Assembly: GCF_002939185.1 (NCBI RefSeq)
Contig: NZ_POVL01000016.1
Span: 18,624 to 82,623 of the forward strand
Source: Enterobacter sichuanensis
GTDB taxonomy: Bacteria; Pseudomonadota; Gammaproteobacteria; Enterobacterales; Enterobacteriaceae
Reading direction: 5' to 3'
DNA: 64,000 nt
Shown: positions 35,161 through 44,166 of the stretch, one piece after another
Layout of the letters: each line of letters begins with the position of its first letter
Position numbering within the stretch: position 1 is the stretch's first letter
Notes under the pieces: model-generated
Seen by the model: only the letters and a program-made list of their open reading frames with translations
The model's database searches: none
What the model was told of the DNA's origin: nothing
Translations under genes and position numbers: made by a program

Positions 35161-36060
35161 ATGACGCGTAAAGACGGACTGCTGGCGTTGCTGGTGGTCA
35201 TCGTATGGGGACTCAATTTTGTGGTCATCAAGCTGGGCTTGCACAACATGCCGCCGCTGATGCTGGCCGGTTTGCGTTTTATGCTGGTGGCGTTCCCGGC
35301 GCTGCTGTTTGTCGCCCGTCCCAGGATCCCCTTTAAACTGCTGCTGGGCTACGGCCTGACCATCAGTTTTGGCCAGTTTGCGTTTCTGTTCTGCGCCATC
35401 AAATTTGGTATGCCTGCCGGACTTGCTTCGCTGGTGTTACAGGCGCAGGCGTTCTTTACCATCATTCTGGGGGCGTTTGTGTTTGGCGAGCGTCTGCAGG
35501 GTAAACAGCTGGCGGGCATTACGCTGGCGGTGTTTGGCGTGCTGGTGCTGATTGAGGCCAGCCTGAATGGTCAGCACGTGGCGCTGCTCGGCTTTATGCT
35601 GACGCTGGCCGCGGGCCTGAGCTGGGCCTGCGGGAATATTTTCAACAAACTGATCATGCAGCACGAGGCGCGTCCGCAGGTGATGTCTCTGGTCGTGTGG
35701 AGCGCGCTGATCCCGGTGGTACCGTTTATGGTCGCGTCCCTGATATTCGACGGCCCGGCAGTGATGCTGACGAGCCTGGTTGAAATCGACCTCACCACCA
35801 TTTCGTCGCTGGTCTATCTGGCGTTTGTCGCCACGATTATCGGGTACGGTATCTGGGGATCGCTGCTCGGGCGATATGAAACCTGGCGCGTGGCGCCGTT
35901 GTCGCTGCTGGTGCCGGTCGTTGGGCTGGCCAGTGCCGCTATTTTACTGGACGAAAAACTGAGCGCCCTGCAGCTGCTTGGCGCGGTGCTGATCATGGCC
36001 GGGCTGTACATCAACGTGTTTGGCCTGCGCGTGCGCCGGACGGCGCGGGTGCGGGGATAA
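35161..36060 (+). CDS. eamA: O-acetylserine/cysteine exporter EamA
   Basis: A 299-residue DMT-family inner-membrane protein with ten helices, the same length as E. coli EamA (YdeD). Opening MTRKDGLLALLVVIVWGLNFVVIKLGLHNMPPL and C-terminal ILLDEKLSALQLLGAVLIMAGLYINVFG match. It exports cysteine-pathway metabolites. GGGGCAGG precedes the ATG. Its end faces the convergent marB gene across a terminator. Confidence 0.95.
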   Translation: MTRKDGLLALLVVIVWGLNFVVIKLGLHNMPPLMLAGLRFMLVAFPALLFVARPRIPFKLLLGYGLTISFGQFAFLFCAIKFGMPAGLASLVLQAQAFFTIILGAFVFGERLQGKQLAGITLAVFGVLVLIEASLNGQHVALLGFMLTLAAGLSWACGNIFNKLIMQHEARPQVMSLVVWSALIPVVPFMVASLIFDGPAVMLTSLVEIDLTTISSLVYLAFVATIIGYGIWGSLLGRYETWRVAPLSLLVPVVGLASAAILLDEKLSALQLLGAVLIMAGLYINVFGLRVRRTARVRG

Positions 36061-36089
36061 GAAAGAAAAAAGCCCCGCATCGGCGGGGC
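36061..36089 (-). terminator. Terminator of the marRAB operon
   Basis: On the minus strand the 7-bp stem GCCCCGC/GCGGGGC with a 4-base loop is followed by TTTTTTCTTTC. It lies 10 bases downstream of marB. There is no T-run on the plus strand, so it serves mar only. Confidence 0.88.
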
Positions 36090-36098
36090 AAAAACGAA

Positions 36099-36317
36099 TC
36101 AGAGGCGGTGCTGATTATAGTAAGGCACGCCTAATTCGTCGGATTTGTCGCTACCAGCACCCATATGGTTGAAATCATAAGGCGACTGGTCATGTGCTGA
36201 CGGCAAAATCATCGTATCAGGATTATTTTGCTGCGTTGCACGAGGGGTTTGCTCCGCGAAGGTCTGGCTGGAGAAGAGCACCAGCAAGGCGAGGGCGGCG
36301 GAGGCGGTAACGTTCAT
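36099..36317 (-). CDS. marB: MarB, periplasmic modulator of mar expression
   Basis: A 72-residue protein with signal peptide ending at TFAEQ. The C-terminus (FNHMGAGSDKSDELGVPYYNQH) matches E. coli MarB closely. MarB is periplasmic and lowers marA expression by an unknown route. It is the third gene of marRAB. AGGAAAT precedes the ATG. Confidence 0.93.
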   Translation of the reverse strand: MNVTASAALALLVLFSSQTFAEQTPRATQQNNPDTMILPSAHDQSPYDFNHMGAGSDKSDELGVPYYNQHRL

Positions 36318-36350
36318 GATTTCCTCGGTTACGTCTGTTACAGGCGATGA

Positions 36351-36731
36351 TTAACTACAGTGTTTTAACGGATACAGGTATCGGGATTCACCGGGTACGC
36401 TGGTGATGCGGTACTTATGAGGCGGCACGTCAAAATAGTTCTTGAACGTACGCGTCAGGGTCTGTTGCGATTCAAATCCGTAACGCTCCGCCAGATAAAG
36501 GATCGGCTCATTGCTTTCTTTCAGCTTCTGGGCAATTTCCGTCAGCTTGCGGCTGCGAATATATTGACCTAATGAATGGCCGGTCTCTTTTTTGAACATC
36601 CGTTGCAGGTGCCATTTGGAGTAACCTGAACGCTCTGACACTTTTTCAAGGGAGAGCGGCGATTCCAGGTTGTCCTCGATCCAGTCCAAAATGCTATGAA
36701 TGGTGATAGCGTCAGTATTGCGTCTGGACAT
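36351..36731 (-). CDS. marA: Multiple antibiotic resistance activator MarA
   Basis: A 126-residue AraC-type activator almost identical to E. coli MarA over the two helix-turn-helices ([22 protein letters not shown] and [24 protein letters not shown]). It activates acrAB, tolC, micF and other marbox promoters. The start MSRRNTD at 36731 is preferred over an ATG two codons upstream, because AGAGGT is spaced correctly only for it. The gene lies 22 bases after marR. Confidence 0.96.
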   Translation of the reverse strand: MSRRNTDAITIHSILDWIEDNLESPLSLEKVSERSGYSKWHLQRMFKKETGHSLGQYIRSRKLTEIAQKLKESNEPILYLAERYGFESQQTLTRTFKNYFDVPPHKYRITSVPGESRYLYPLKHCS

Positions 36732-36753
36732 CGTCATACCTCTTTTTTTCTGA

Positions 36754-37188
36754 TTACGGCAGAATTTTCTTGAGCAGAAGCTCAAGCGTTGCCACTTCAT
36801 CTGCCGTTAGGTTTTTTGTTAGTTCCTGATGCAGTGTTTGTCCTACTAATTGATGACATTGCTCGCACATGGCCGCGCCATCGCTGGTCAGCTTTACCAG
36901 TACGCCGCGTTTGTCATTCGGGTTAGGGCTTCGTTCTACCCATCCTTTGCAGACGAGACGATCGAGCATGCGGGTGAGCGCACCCAGATCGACAGAGAGC
37001 ACCTTTTTCAGCTCAACCGGTGTGATACACATTTCGCAGCGAATGGAACACAGCACTTTGAACTGTGTCGCGGTGATATCCAGCGGTGACAGATAGTCGT
37101 TGAGCAGGCGATCTTTCTTCTGATTTACCATATGAATAAGACGACCCAGCGGAACAACGTCGTTAAAGATATCACTGGTGCTTTTCAC
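36754..37188 (-). CDS. marR: Multiple antibiotic resistance repressor MarR (GTG start)
   Basis: A 144-residue winged-helix repressor matching E. coli MarR ([55 protein letters not shown]). Cys residues corresponding to the copper/redox-sensitive Cys80 region are present (MCITP). The start is GTG at 37188, as in E. coli. It represses marRAB by binding the two marO sites just upstream. No inactivating change is visible. Confidence 0.96.
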   Translation of the reverse strand: MKSTSDIFNDVVPLGRLIHMVNQKKDRLLNDYLSPLDITATQFKVLCSIRCEMCITPVELKKVLSVDLGALTRMLDRLVCKGWVERSPNPNDKRGVLVKLTSDGAAMCEQCHQLVGQTLHQELTKNLTADEVATLELLLKKILP

Positions 37189-37193
37189 AATGG

Positions 37194-37251
37194 TTGCCCT
37201 GGCAAGTAGTTAGTCACGGCAGATATTATTGCTCAGGCAAGTATAAGTCAA
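37194..37251 (-). promoter_or_regulatory. marRAB promoter with MarR operator sites I and II
   Basis: On the minus strand the -35 is TTGACT (37246-37251) and the -10 is TAATAT (37223-37228), with a 17-base spacer. MarR site I, TTGCCTGAGCAA (37229-37240), lies between them. Site II, TTGCCAGGGCAA (37194-37205), lies between promoter and start codon. Both correspond to E. coli marO. Confidence 0.88.
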
Positions 37252-37264
37252 CTGAATGAATCAG

Positions 37265-37287
37265 CCGATGCCACGAATTGCTAAAAC
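37265..37287 (-). promoter_or_regulatory. marbox upstream of marRAB
   Basis: On the minus strand TTTTAGCAATTCGTGGCATC corresponds to the E. coli mar marbox (TTTAGCAAAACGTGGCATC), bound by MarA, SoxS and Rob. It lies just upstream of the -35. Confidence 0.82.
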
Positions 37288-37443
37288 GTTTCATGAACTT
37301 TTTTTGTGGTCTTTCAAATCAGATAGATAACTGAGGATTATCATTTCAGGCAGGAAATAATCGTCACGCTGCAACGATGGCTGAATGTCATATTTTCACC
37401 CTATAATTGCGGTGTTAACTAAGGATAAGGACAACAACACACT

Positions 37444-38109
37444 ATGCTGGATTTACTTAAAGCAATCAGCCTTGGGCTGGTGGTCTTGCTGCCGTTGGCA
37501 AACCCGTTAACGACGGTGGCGCTTTTTCTCGGACTGGCAGGGAACATGAACAGCGCCGAGCGCAATCATCAGTCGTTGATGGCCTCCGTGTATGTTTTCG
37601 CCATCATGATGGTGGCGTATTACGCCGGTCAGGTGGTGATGAACACCTTCGGGATTTCCATTCCCGGCTTGCGTATTGCCGGGGGGCTGATTGTCGCCTT
37701 TATCGGTTTCCGCATGCTGTTCCCGGCGCAAAAAGCCCATGAGTCACCGGAAGCGGCCAGCAAATCTGAAGAGCTGGAAACCGAACCGAGTGCGAATATC
37801 GCCTTCGTGCCGATTGCCATGCCGAGCACGGCGGGACCGGGGACCATCTCGATGATCATCAGCTCCGCGTCGACGGTGCGTGACAGTTCAACCTTCCCGG
37901 ACTGGGTGCTGACGGTGGCGCCACCGCTGATTTTTGCGATTATTGGGGCTATCGTGTGGATCTCTCTGCGCAGCTCCGGCGCGATTATGCGCTGGGTAGG
38001 CAAGGGCGGTATCGAGGCGATCTCCCGTCTGATGGGCTTCCTGCTGGTCTGTATGGGCGTGCAGTTTATTATTAACGGCGTGCTGGAGATTATTAAGACC
38101 TATCATTGA
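37444..38109 (+). CDS. marC: MarC-family inner-membrane protein
   Basis: A 221-residue protein with six hydrophobic segments matching E. coli MarC ([71 protein letters not shown]). Its function is not established; despite the name it is not needed for antibiotic resistance. It is divergent from marRAB across 255 bases, as in E. coli. Confidence 0.95.
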   Translation: MLDLLKAISLGLVVLLPLANPLTTVALFLGLAGNMNSAERNHQSLMASVYVFAIMMVAYYAGQVVMNTFGISIPGLRIAGGLIVAFIGFRMLFPAQKAHESPEAASKSEELETEPSANIAFVPIAMPSTAGPGTISMIISSASTVRDSSTFPDWVLTVAPPLIFAIIGAIVWISLRSSGAIMRWVGKGGIEAISRLMGFLLVCMGVQFIINGVLEIIKTYH

Positions 38110-38115
38110 TGTCTT

Positions 38116-38185
38116 GCCCGGCGGCGCTTCGCTTGCACGGGCCTACGGGTTTTGTAGGCCGGGTAAGGCGAAGCCGCCACCCGGC
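38116..38185. repeat. Pair of inverted REP elements (BIME)
   Basis: Two REP-like palindromes face each other between convergent marC and sotB: 38116-38142, starting GCCCGGCGGCG, and 38158-38185. The second is the exact reverse complement of the REP at 33737-33764. Confidence 0.8.
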
Positions 38186-38193
38186 AAGAAGGT

Positions 38194-39390
38194 TCACCCG
38201 TGCTGCCCCTGTTCCTCCAGCGCCACCGGCCACTTACGGAAAATCAGCACCGACCAGACAAGCGCCACCAGGGCCGGAATGGCACCCAGATAGCCAATCG
38301 CCGACATCGACACGTGCAGGATGACCTGATTTCCCACCAGCGCGCCCGCGCCAATCCCGAGATTGAAGATCCCCGAAAACAGCGACATGGCGACATCCGT
38401 CGCGTCCGGCGCCAGAGCCAGCACTTTCACCTGCATGCCCAGACCAATAATCATGATCGCCACGCCCCAGAACAGGCTGAGGATCGCCAGCTGGATCTCA
38501 CTGCCCGCGGCGGGCATCAGCAACAACAGGCAGGCCAGCAGCAGGCCGATGGCGCTGCTCACCAGTGTGGAGGCATGTCGGTTACCCAGCTTACCGAACA
38601 GCACGCTACCGATAATGCCCGCGCCACCGAGGATCAACAGTAACACAGTGGCAAAGTTGGCACTAAAGCCCGCCACCACCTGCACAAAGGGCTCGATGTA
38701 GCTGTAGGCCGTGTAGTGGGCGGTGACCACAATGACGGTGAGCAGATAAATACTCAGCAGTGCCGGACGACGCATCAGCAGCGGCAGGCTTTTCAGCGAG
38801 CCGGAATGTTCGCTGGGTAGCGCGGGCAGCAGTTTTATCAGGCAGACCAGCGTCATCAGCGCACCCATGCCGATGGCGAAGAAGGTGGTACGCCAGCCGA
38901 AGTACTGCCCGACGATGCGGCCAATCGGCAGGCCGAGCACCATCGCCAGCGCGGTACCGGTGGCTATCAGGCTCAGCGCCTGAGCACGTTTACCCGCTGG
39001 CGCCAGGCGAATTGCCAGCGACGCGGTGATCGACCAGAACACCGCATGGGCAAAGGCAATGCCGATGCGACTGATGACCAGTACCGTAAAATTCCACGCC
39101 ATAAACGACAGCACATGACTGGCAATGAACAGCACGAACAGGCCGATCAGCAGCCTGCGCCGCTCGATCTGGCTGGTCAGCAGCATAAACGGCAAGGACA
39201 TCAGCGCCACCACCCAGGCGTAGATGGTCAACATAATGCCCACCTGCGCGGTTTCCATCTGGAAACTTTCAGCGATGTCAGACAGCAGCCCAACAGGCAC
39301 GAATTCGGTGGTGTTAAAAATAAACGCGGCAATGGCCAGCGTGACCACGCGTAGCCACGCAACCCTGCGGGAAACTGTGTTCGTTGTCAT
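38194..39390 (-). CDS. sotB: Sugar efflux transporter SotB
   Basis: A 398-residue MFS exporter of 12 helices matching E. coli SotB (YdeA), for example [26 protein letters not shown] and the C-terminal [22 protein letters not shown]. It exports L-arabinose, IPTG and related sugars. As in E. coli it is convergent with marC. Confidence 0.94.
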   Translation of the reverse strand: MTTNTVSRRVAWLRVVTLAIAAFIFNTTEFVPVGLLSDIAESFQMETAQVGIMLTIYAWVVALMSLPFMLLTSQIERRRLLIGLFVLFIASHVLSFMAWNFTVLVISRIGIAFAHAVFWSITASLAIRLAPAGKRAQALSLIATGTALAMVLGLPIGRIVGQYFGWRTTFFAIGMGALMTLVCLIKLLPALPSEHSGSLKSLPLLMRRPALLSIYLLTVIVVTAHYTAYSYIEPFVQVVAGFSANFATVLLLILGGAGIIGSVLFGKLGNRHASTLVSSAIGLLLACLLLLMPAAGSEIQLAILSLFWGVAIMIIGLGMQVKVLALAPDATDVAMSLFSGIFNLGIGAGALVGNQVILHVSMSAIGYLGAIPALVALVWSVLIFRKWPVALEEQGQHG

Positions 39391-39567
39391 AGGGATGTCG
39401 GAGATTCGTTGCTGAAAAGAAGAGGAGACGATCTTAAAACGTCAAAAGGCGAAAACTCAACCATTATGTGATGCAGATCTCAATATTTACCTTATGAAAG
39501 CGGTAGCCGCAAGCGTGCTTTTCATTGAATATAAAAGAACAACACAATAAAAACAGGCGGTAAGACA

Positions 39568-40356
39568 ATGCAGGAGATTGATTTTTATCTGGTCGATGCG
39601 TTCAGCGAGACCTCGTTTGGCGGTAACCCGGCCGCCGTTTGCCCGCTCAGGGAATGGTTGCCCGATGAAACCTTGCTGAAAATGGCGCAGCAGCACAATC
39701 AGTCTGAGACGGCCTTTTTTGTCTGCAGCAAAGGGGGTATTGAGCTGCGCTGGTTTACCACGCTTACCGAAGTCAATCTCTGCGGTCACGCTACGCTTGC
39801 GGCGGCGCACGTTCTGTTTACCGAGCTGGACTACCCTGATTCACGGATCCATTTCGATACCGCCTCCGGTCGCCTGACGGTCAGCCGGGAGGGCGACTGG
39901 CTGACGCTGGACTTCCCGGCATGCCCAACCCATGAAGAGACACCGCCGCCGGAGATGCTCTCGGCGCTGGGTATTACGCACTATGTTGAAGCCCGTAAAG
40001 GACGTGCCTGGCTTATCGTGCTGGACAATCGCCAGCAGGTCGAAGCGCTCATGCCAGACTTTTCGGCGATGACGCCAGGTGAGCATAAGGTGAGCGTGAC
40101 GGCGCGTGGGGAAGGGGAATATGATTTTGTCAGCCGCTTTTTCTCCCCGGGCGTCTCCGTCCCGGAAGACCCGGTCACCGGCTCCGCCCACACCATGCTG
40201 ATCCCTTACTGGAGCGAAAAGCTGGGTAAAACCAGGCTGTTTGCCCGTCAGGTTTCAGCCCGGGGCGGTGATGTGCGCTGTGAGCTGAAAGGCTCCCGCG
40301 TGCTGATGGGCGGTCAGGCCACGCTTTATCTGAAAGGCACAGTTTTTCTGCGCTAA
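39568..40356 (+). CDS. PhzF-family isomerase, first of a tandem pair
   Basis: A 262-residue PhzF-like protein with two diaminopimelate-epimerase-type halves. The probable catalytic Glu lies in NQSETAFF; LCGHATLAAAHVL and PEDPVTGSAHTMLIPYW are family hallmarks. The substrate is unknown; no phenazine genes are nearby. It resembles its downstream neighbour closely (identical opening MQEIDFYLVDAFS), so the pair arose by tandem duplication. The two genes are 27 bases apart and probably co-transcribed. Confidence 0.85.
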   Translation: MQEIDFYLVDAFSETSFGGNPAAVCPLREWLPDETLLKMAQQHNQSETAFFVCSKGGIELRWFTTLTEVNLCGHATLAAAHVLFTELDYPDSRIHFDTASGRLTVSREGDWLTLDFPACPTHEETPPPEMLSALGITHYVEARKGRAWLIVLDNRQQVEALMPDFSAMTPGEHKVSVTARGEGEYDFVSRFFSPGVSVPEDPVTGSAHTMLIPYWSEKLGKTRLFARQVSARGGDVRCELKGSRVLMGGQATLYLKGTVFLR

Positions 40357-40383
40357 ATAGCCATAACAAGAGAGGAAGAGACA

Positions 40384-41175
40384 ATGCAGGAAATTGATTT
40401 TTATCTGGTGGATGCCTTCAGCGATAAAACCTTTGGCGGTAACGCCGCAGCGGTATGTCCTCTGGAAGAGTGGCTTCCGGACGAGACGCTGCTCAAAATG
40501 GCGCAGCAGCACAACCAGTCTGAGACCGCTTTTTTCGTGCGCACCGACGGCGGGTTTGAGCTGCGATGGTTCACCACGCTGGATGAAATTAACCTGTGCG
40601 GACACGCAACGCTTGCCGCCTCACACGTTATTTTCGAATACCTGGATTATCCGCATACCGAAATCACCTTCACCACGCGCTTTGTCGGCGAGCTGACCGT
40701 CAAGCGCAGCGGCGACTGGCTGACGCTGAACTTCCCGGCGTGGTCGACTGAGGTTGTGGAGAACCCACCTGCGGCGCTGTTTAGCGCGCTGGGCATTACA
40801 GCGGCGAAAGAGGTGCGCGTCGGACGCGATTACATGGTGGTGCTGGAGAGCCAGCAGCAGGTTGAAGCGTTAACACCGGATATTGGCGCGCTGCTTCCGC
40901 TGGATAAAATGGTTTGCGTGACGGCACCGGGAGACCAGTATGACTTTGTCAGCCGCTTCTTCTGTCCGGGGGAAGGTGTGCCTGAAGATCCGGTGACCGG
41001 TTCCGCCCACAGCATGCTGATCCCGTACTGGAGCGAAAAACTGGGCAAAACCACACTCAACGCCCGCCAGGTGTCGTACCGTGGCGGAGATCTGCGCTGC
41101 GAACTGAAGGGCGACCGGGTGTTGATTGGCGGTCAGGCGACCCTGTATCTGAAAGGACGTATCTTTTTACGCTAA
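40384..41175 (+). CDS. PhzF-family isomerase, second of a tandem pair
   Basis: A 263-residue paralogue of the preceding gene, with NQSETAFF, LCGHATLAASHVIF and PEDPVTGSAHSMLIPYW all kept. The copies differ mostly in the middle (residues 85-160), which suggests different substrates or relaxed selection rather than a recent copy. AGAGGAAG precedes the ATG. Confidence 0.85.
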   Translation: MQEIDFYLVDAFSDKTFGGNAAAVCPLEEWLPDETLLKMAQQHNQSETAFFVRTDGGFELRWFTTLDEINLCGHATLAASHVIFEYLDYPHTEITFTTRFVGELTVKRSGDWLTLNFPAWSTEVVENPPAALFSALGITAAKEVRVGRDYMVVLESQQQVEALTPDIGALLPLDKMVCVTAPGDQYDFVSRFFCPGEGVPEDPVTGSAHSMLIPYWSEKLGKTTLNARQVSYRGGDLRCELKGDRVLIGGQATLYLKGRIFLR

Positions 41176-41270
41176 CAGCGTGACGCGATAAGTAAATACT
41201 ATGAAGCCCCCTGGCAGGCCTGCGCTATGTTGAAAGGCTATATTGCAAGAACAATAGCAAGGAGCCTGCC

Positions 41271-41753
41271 ATGTATTCCATTACCTCTGAATCTGCGCAT
41301 CACCCGGATATCCTCACACTGATTGCGGCGCTTGACCGCTATCAGAGCGAACTCTATCCCGCCGAAAGTAATCATCTGCTCGACCTGTCTGCGCTTGCGG
41401 AAGACTCGCTTATCCTGATGATCATCCGCGACCCGCAGCTGAAGGCCGTCGGCTGCGGGGCCATCGTGCTCAACGGTGACGGCACGGGAGAGATGAAGCG
41501 GGTCTATATCGATCCGGCTCATCGCGGCCAACATCTCGGCGAAACGCTGCTGGCCGCCCTGGAAGATGAGGCTCTGAGCCGTCATTGCCATACGGTACGG
41601 CTGGAGACGGGCATCAAACAGCACGCCGCGGTGCGTCTTTATGAACAGTGCGGATACGAAATGCGCCCGGCGTTTGCCCCGTACGTTGACGATCCGCTCA
41701 GCCTGTTTATGGAGAAGGCGCTGGTTGCAGACGTTCGTTTAGCAGCGCTATAA
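41271..41753 (+). CDS. GNAT-family N-acetyltransferase
   Basis: A 160-residue acetyltransferase. The acetyl-CoA loop is in [27 protein letters not shown], and [26 protein letters not shown] is the C-terminal half typical of YsnE/PhnO-like members. The substrate is unknown. AAGGAG precedes the ATG. Its last 47 bases overlap the convergent ptrR gene, an unusually long overlap, though both ends encode plausible C-termini. Confidence 0.82.
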   Translation: MYSITSESAHHPDILTLIAALDRYQSELYPAESNHLLDLSALAEDSLILMIIRDPQLKAVGCGAIVLNGDGTGEMKRVYIDPAHRGQHLGETLLAALEDEALSRHCHTVRLETGIKQHAAVRLYEQCGYEMRPAFAPYVDDPLSLFMEKALVADVRLAAL

Positions 41754-42585
41754 AGGCTTCCAGCTGGCGGGTCATCGCCCCGCGTCGCCACACCAGCCAG
41801 GTGGTGAGCCAGCGCCAGTTCTCCGCCAGCGGCCAGGCTTCAATCTGATGATGCCCTGGCATACTCTCCAGCATCGAGCGCGGCATCAGCGCGATGCCCG
41901 CACCAGCAATTACGCAGGCGAGCATCCCGTGATAGGACTCCATCTCGTGAATACGGCCAGGGGTGGCTCTGTCTGCATGAAACCAGCTCTCCAGATGCCG
42001 ACGGTACGAGCAGTTTGCGCGAAAGGCGTAAACATCGCTGCCGCTGACCTGCGCGGCGCGCGAGACTTCCGCCTGTCCGGCCGGCGTGACCAGCATCATC
42101 TCTTCCCGGTAGACCGGCATGCCCTCCAGCTCCGGGTGCGACAGGGGCCCGTCAACAAAGGCGGCGCTTAAGGTTCCCTCCAGCACGCCATCAATCATGG
42201 TTCCGGATGGCCCGGTAGAGAAGGCAAACTGGATACGCGGGTAGCGCTGGTTAAACTGCGCCAGCGTCTCCGGAATGCGCACCGCGGCAGTACTCTCCAG
42301 CGCGCCGAGGGCAAATAACCCCTGCGGCTCATCACCCGCCACGACCATCCGCGCTTCATCCACCAGCGCCAGGATCTGCTTGCTGTAGCGCAGGAAGTTA
42401 TGACCGGCGGGGGATAACCGCAAACGCTGGTTCTCACGAATAAACAGCTCAACGCCGAGGTCGGCCTCCAGCTGACGGATGCGGGTGGTGAGATTAGACG
42501 GCACGCGATGCACCTTCTGCGCCGCCTGGGTGATGCTGCCCGTCAGCGCGACGGCGTTAAACATTTCAAGCTGGGTTAAGTCCAT
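41707..42585 (-). CDS. ptrR: LysR-family regulator PtrR (YneJ)
   Basis: A 292-residue regulator matching E. coli YneJ/PtrR ([85 protein letters not shown]). PtrR controls putrescine/GABA catabolism, including the divergent sad gene. The C-terminal 15 residues differ from E. coli, in the part overlapped by the acetyltransferase gene. Confidence 0.93.
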   Translation of the reverse strand: MDLTQLEMFNAVALTGSITQAAQKVHRVPSNLTTRIRQLEADLGVELFIRENQRLRLSPAGHNFLRYSKQILALVDEARMVVAGDEPQGLFALGALESTAAVRIPETLAQFNQRYPRIQFAFSTGPSGTMIDGVLEGTLSAAFVDGPLSHPELEGMPVYREEMMLVTPAGQAEVSRAAQVSGSDVYAFRANCSYRRHLESWFHADRATPGRIHEMESYHGMLACVIAGAGIALMPRSMLESMPGHHQIEAWPLAENWRWLTTWLVWRRGAMTRQLEAFIALLNERLQPAPSP

Positions 42586-42600
42586 GGCATTCTCGTTTCG

Positions 42601-42625
42601 TGAATAAGGTGGTTAGTATTATTCA
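42601..42625. promoter_or_regulatory. T-N11-A-type dyad, probable PtrR operator
   Basis: TGAATAA (42601-42607) and TTATTCA (42619-42625) form a perfect 7-bp inverted repeat with an 11-base spacer in the divergent ptrR-sad gap. This is the LysR-type T-N11-A arrangement. PtrR binding is inferred. Confidence 0.5.
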
Positions 42626-42683
42626 TTTTTAAGAAATAGCAGAGTGAGCCACAATCAATCAACCGAAATACGTGGAGAACACC

Positions 42684-44072
42684 ATGACTTATTCATCTGC
42701 AACACATGCCTTCTCTGTTAACCCGGCCACCGGGGAAACCCTCGCCGCGTATCCGTGGGCGACGCCGGAAGAGGTTGACCGCGCCATTTCGCAGTCTGAC
42801 GCGGCGTATCGCCAGTGGCGTCGTGAAAGCGTTGCCCACCGGGCGCAGAAGCTGCGCGATCTCGGTGCCGCGCTGCGAAACCGCGCGGAAGAGATGGCGC
42901 AGACAATCTCCCGTGAGATGGGCAAACCCATCCTGCAGGCGCGGGCGGAAGTCACAAAATCCGCTGCGCTGTGCGACTGGTATGCCGAGCATGGCCCGGC
43001 GATGCTGCGCGCGGAACCCACGCTGGTGGAAAATGATAATGCGGTTATCGAATACCGTCCTCTGGGGCCGATCCTCGCGGTGATGCCGTGGAACTTCCCC
43101 CTCTGGCAGGTGCTGCGCGGAGCGGTGCCGATCCTGCTGGCAGGAAACAGTTATCTGCTCAAACACGCGCCAAACGTGCTCGGCTCGGCCAGACTGATTG
43201 CGCAGATAGCGGCCGAGGCCGGTATTCCGGCAGGCGTTTTTGGCTGGGTGAATGCCACCAATGAGGGCGTCAGCCAGGCGATTAACGACAGTCGTATTGC
43301 TGCGGTGACCGTCACCGGCAGCGTGCGTGCCGGTGCGGCGATTGGCGCCCAGGCCGGAGCTGCGCTGAAAAAATGCGTGCTTGAACTGGGCGGCTCTGAC
43401 CCGTTCATCGTCCTTAACGATGCAGACCTCGATCTTGCCGTGAAAGCGGCGGTAGCGGGGCGCTACCAGAATACCGGACAGGTGTGCGCCGCAGCGAAGC
43501 GTTTTATCGTCGAGGAGGGTATCGCAGAGACCTTTACCCAACGTTTTGTCGAGGCTGTTGCTGCACTGAAGCTGGGCGCACCGCATGAAGAAGAGAACTA
43601 TATTGGCCCGATGGCGCGTTATGACCTGCGGGATGAACTGCATCAACAGGTGCAGGCCACGCTGGCCGAAGGGGCAACGCTGCTGCTGGGCGGAGAGAAA
43701 ATCAGCGGTGAGGGTAATTACTACGCCCCGACCGTACTCGGCAATGTGACGCCTGAGATGACGGCTTTCCGTCAGGAACTGTTTGGTCCGGTCGCGGCCA
43801 TTACCGTCGCGAAAGACGCGGAGCACGCGCTAATGCTTGCCAACAACAGCGACTTTGGTCTGTCTGCCACCGTCTTTACAGCCAGTGATGCGCAGGCTGA
43901 GAGATTCTCCCGCGAACTGGAGTGCGGCGGCGTGTTTATCAACGGCTTTAGCGCCAGCGATGCGCGCGTGGCTTTCGGTGGTGTGAAGAAAAGTGGCTTT
44001 GGCCGCGAGCTCTCCCACTTTGGGCTGCACGAGTTCTGCAACGTGCAGACGGTGTGGAAGGATCGCGTGTAA
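42684..44072 (+). CDS. sad: Succinate semialdehyde dehydrogenase Sad (YneI)
   Basis: A 462-residue aldehyde dehydrogenase, the same length as E. coli Sad. The catalytic Cys268 is in NTGQVCAAAKRF, the general-base Glu is in VLELGGSDPF, and MPWNFPLWQVLRG is the cofactor loop. It oxidises succinate semialdehyde to succinate with NAD(P)+ in GABA/putrescine breakdown. The ATG at 42684 matches E. coli; an in-frame GTG four codons upstream is not used. It is divergent from ptrR. Confidence 0.95.
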   Translation: MTYSSATHAFSVNPATGETLAAYPWATPEEVDRAISQSDAAYRQWRRESVAHRAQKLRDLGAALRNRAEEMAQTISREMGKPILQARAEVTKSAALCDWYAEHGPAMLRAEPTLVENDNAVIEYRPLGPILAVMPWNFPLWQVLRGAVPILLAGNSYLLKHAPNVLGSARLIAQIAAEAGIPAGVFGWVNATNEGVSQAINDSRIAAVTVTGSVRAGAAIGAQAGAALKKCVLELGGSDPFIVLNDADLDLAVKAAVAGRYQNTGQVCAAAKRFIVEEGIAETFTQRFVEAVAALKLGAPHEEENYIGPMARYDLRDELHQQVQATLAEGATLLLGGEKISGEGNYYAPTVLGNVTPEMTAFRQELFGPVAAITVAKDAEHALMLANNSDFGLSATVFTASDAQAERFSRELECGGVFINGFSASDARVAFGGVKKSGFGRELSHFGLHEFCNVQTVWKDRV

Positions 44073-44077
44073 TTTTT

Positions 44078-44098
44078 CGGCCCTCACCACGAGGGCCG
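44078..44098 (+). terminator. Probable weak terminator after sad
   Basis: An 8-bp stem CGGCCCTC/GAGGGCCG with a 5-base loop is followed by TTGTCATTT. The T-tract is poor. Confidence 0.5.
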
Positions 44099-44166
44099 TT
44101 GTCATTTCTCTGCAATGGTTCTGTCATTTTCATCTCGTAGACTCGCTCGCGTCTAACGTATTGTTA

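Noticed and set aside
39568..41175. The PhzF pair as part of a phenazine cluster
   Set aside because: No phzA, B, D, E or G genes or other phenazine enzymes are nearby; the PhzF fold is common in enzymes of other function.
42693..43826. Open frame of 377 codons on the minus strand
   Set aside because: It lies wholly antisense to sad, is Arg/His-rich and has no family resemblance; it is a shadow of a GC-rich gene.
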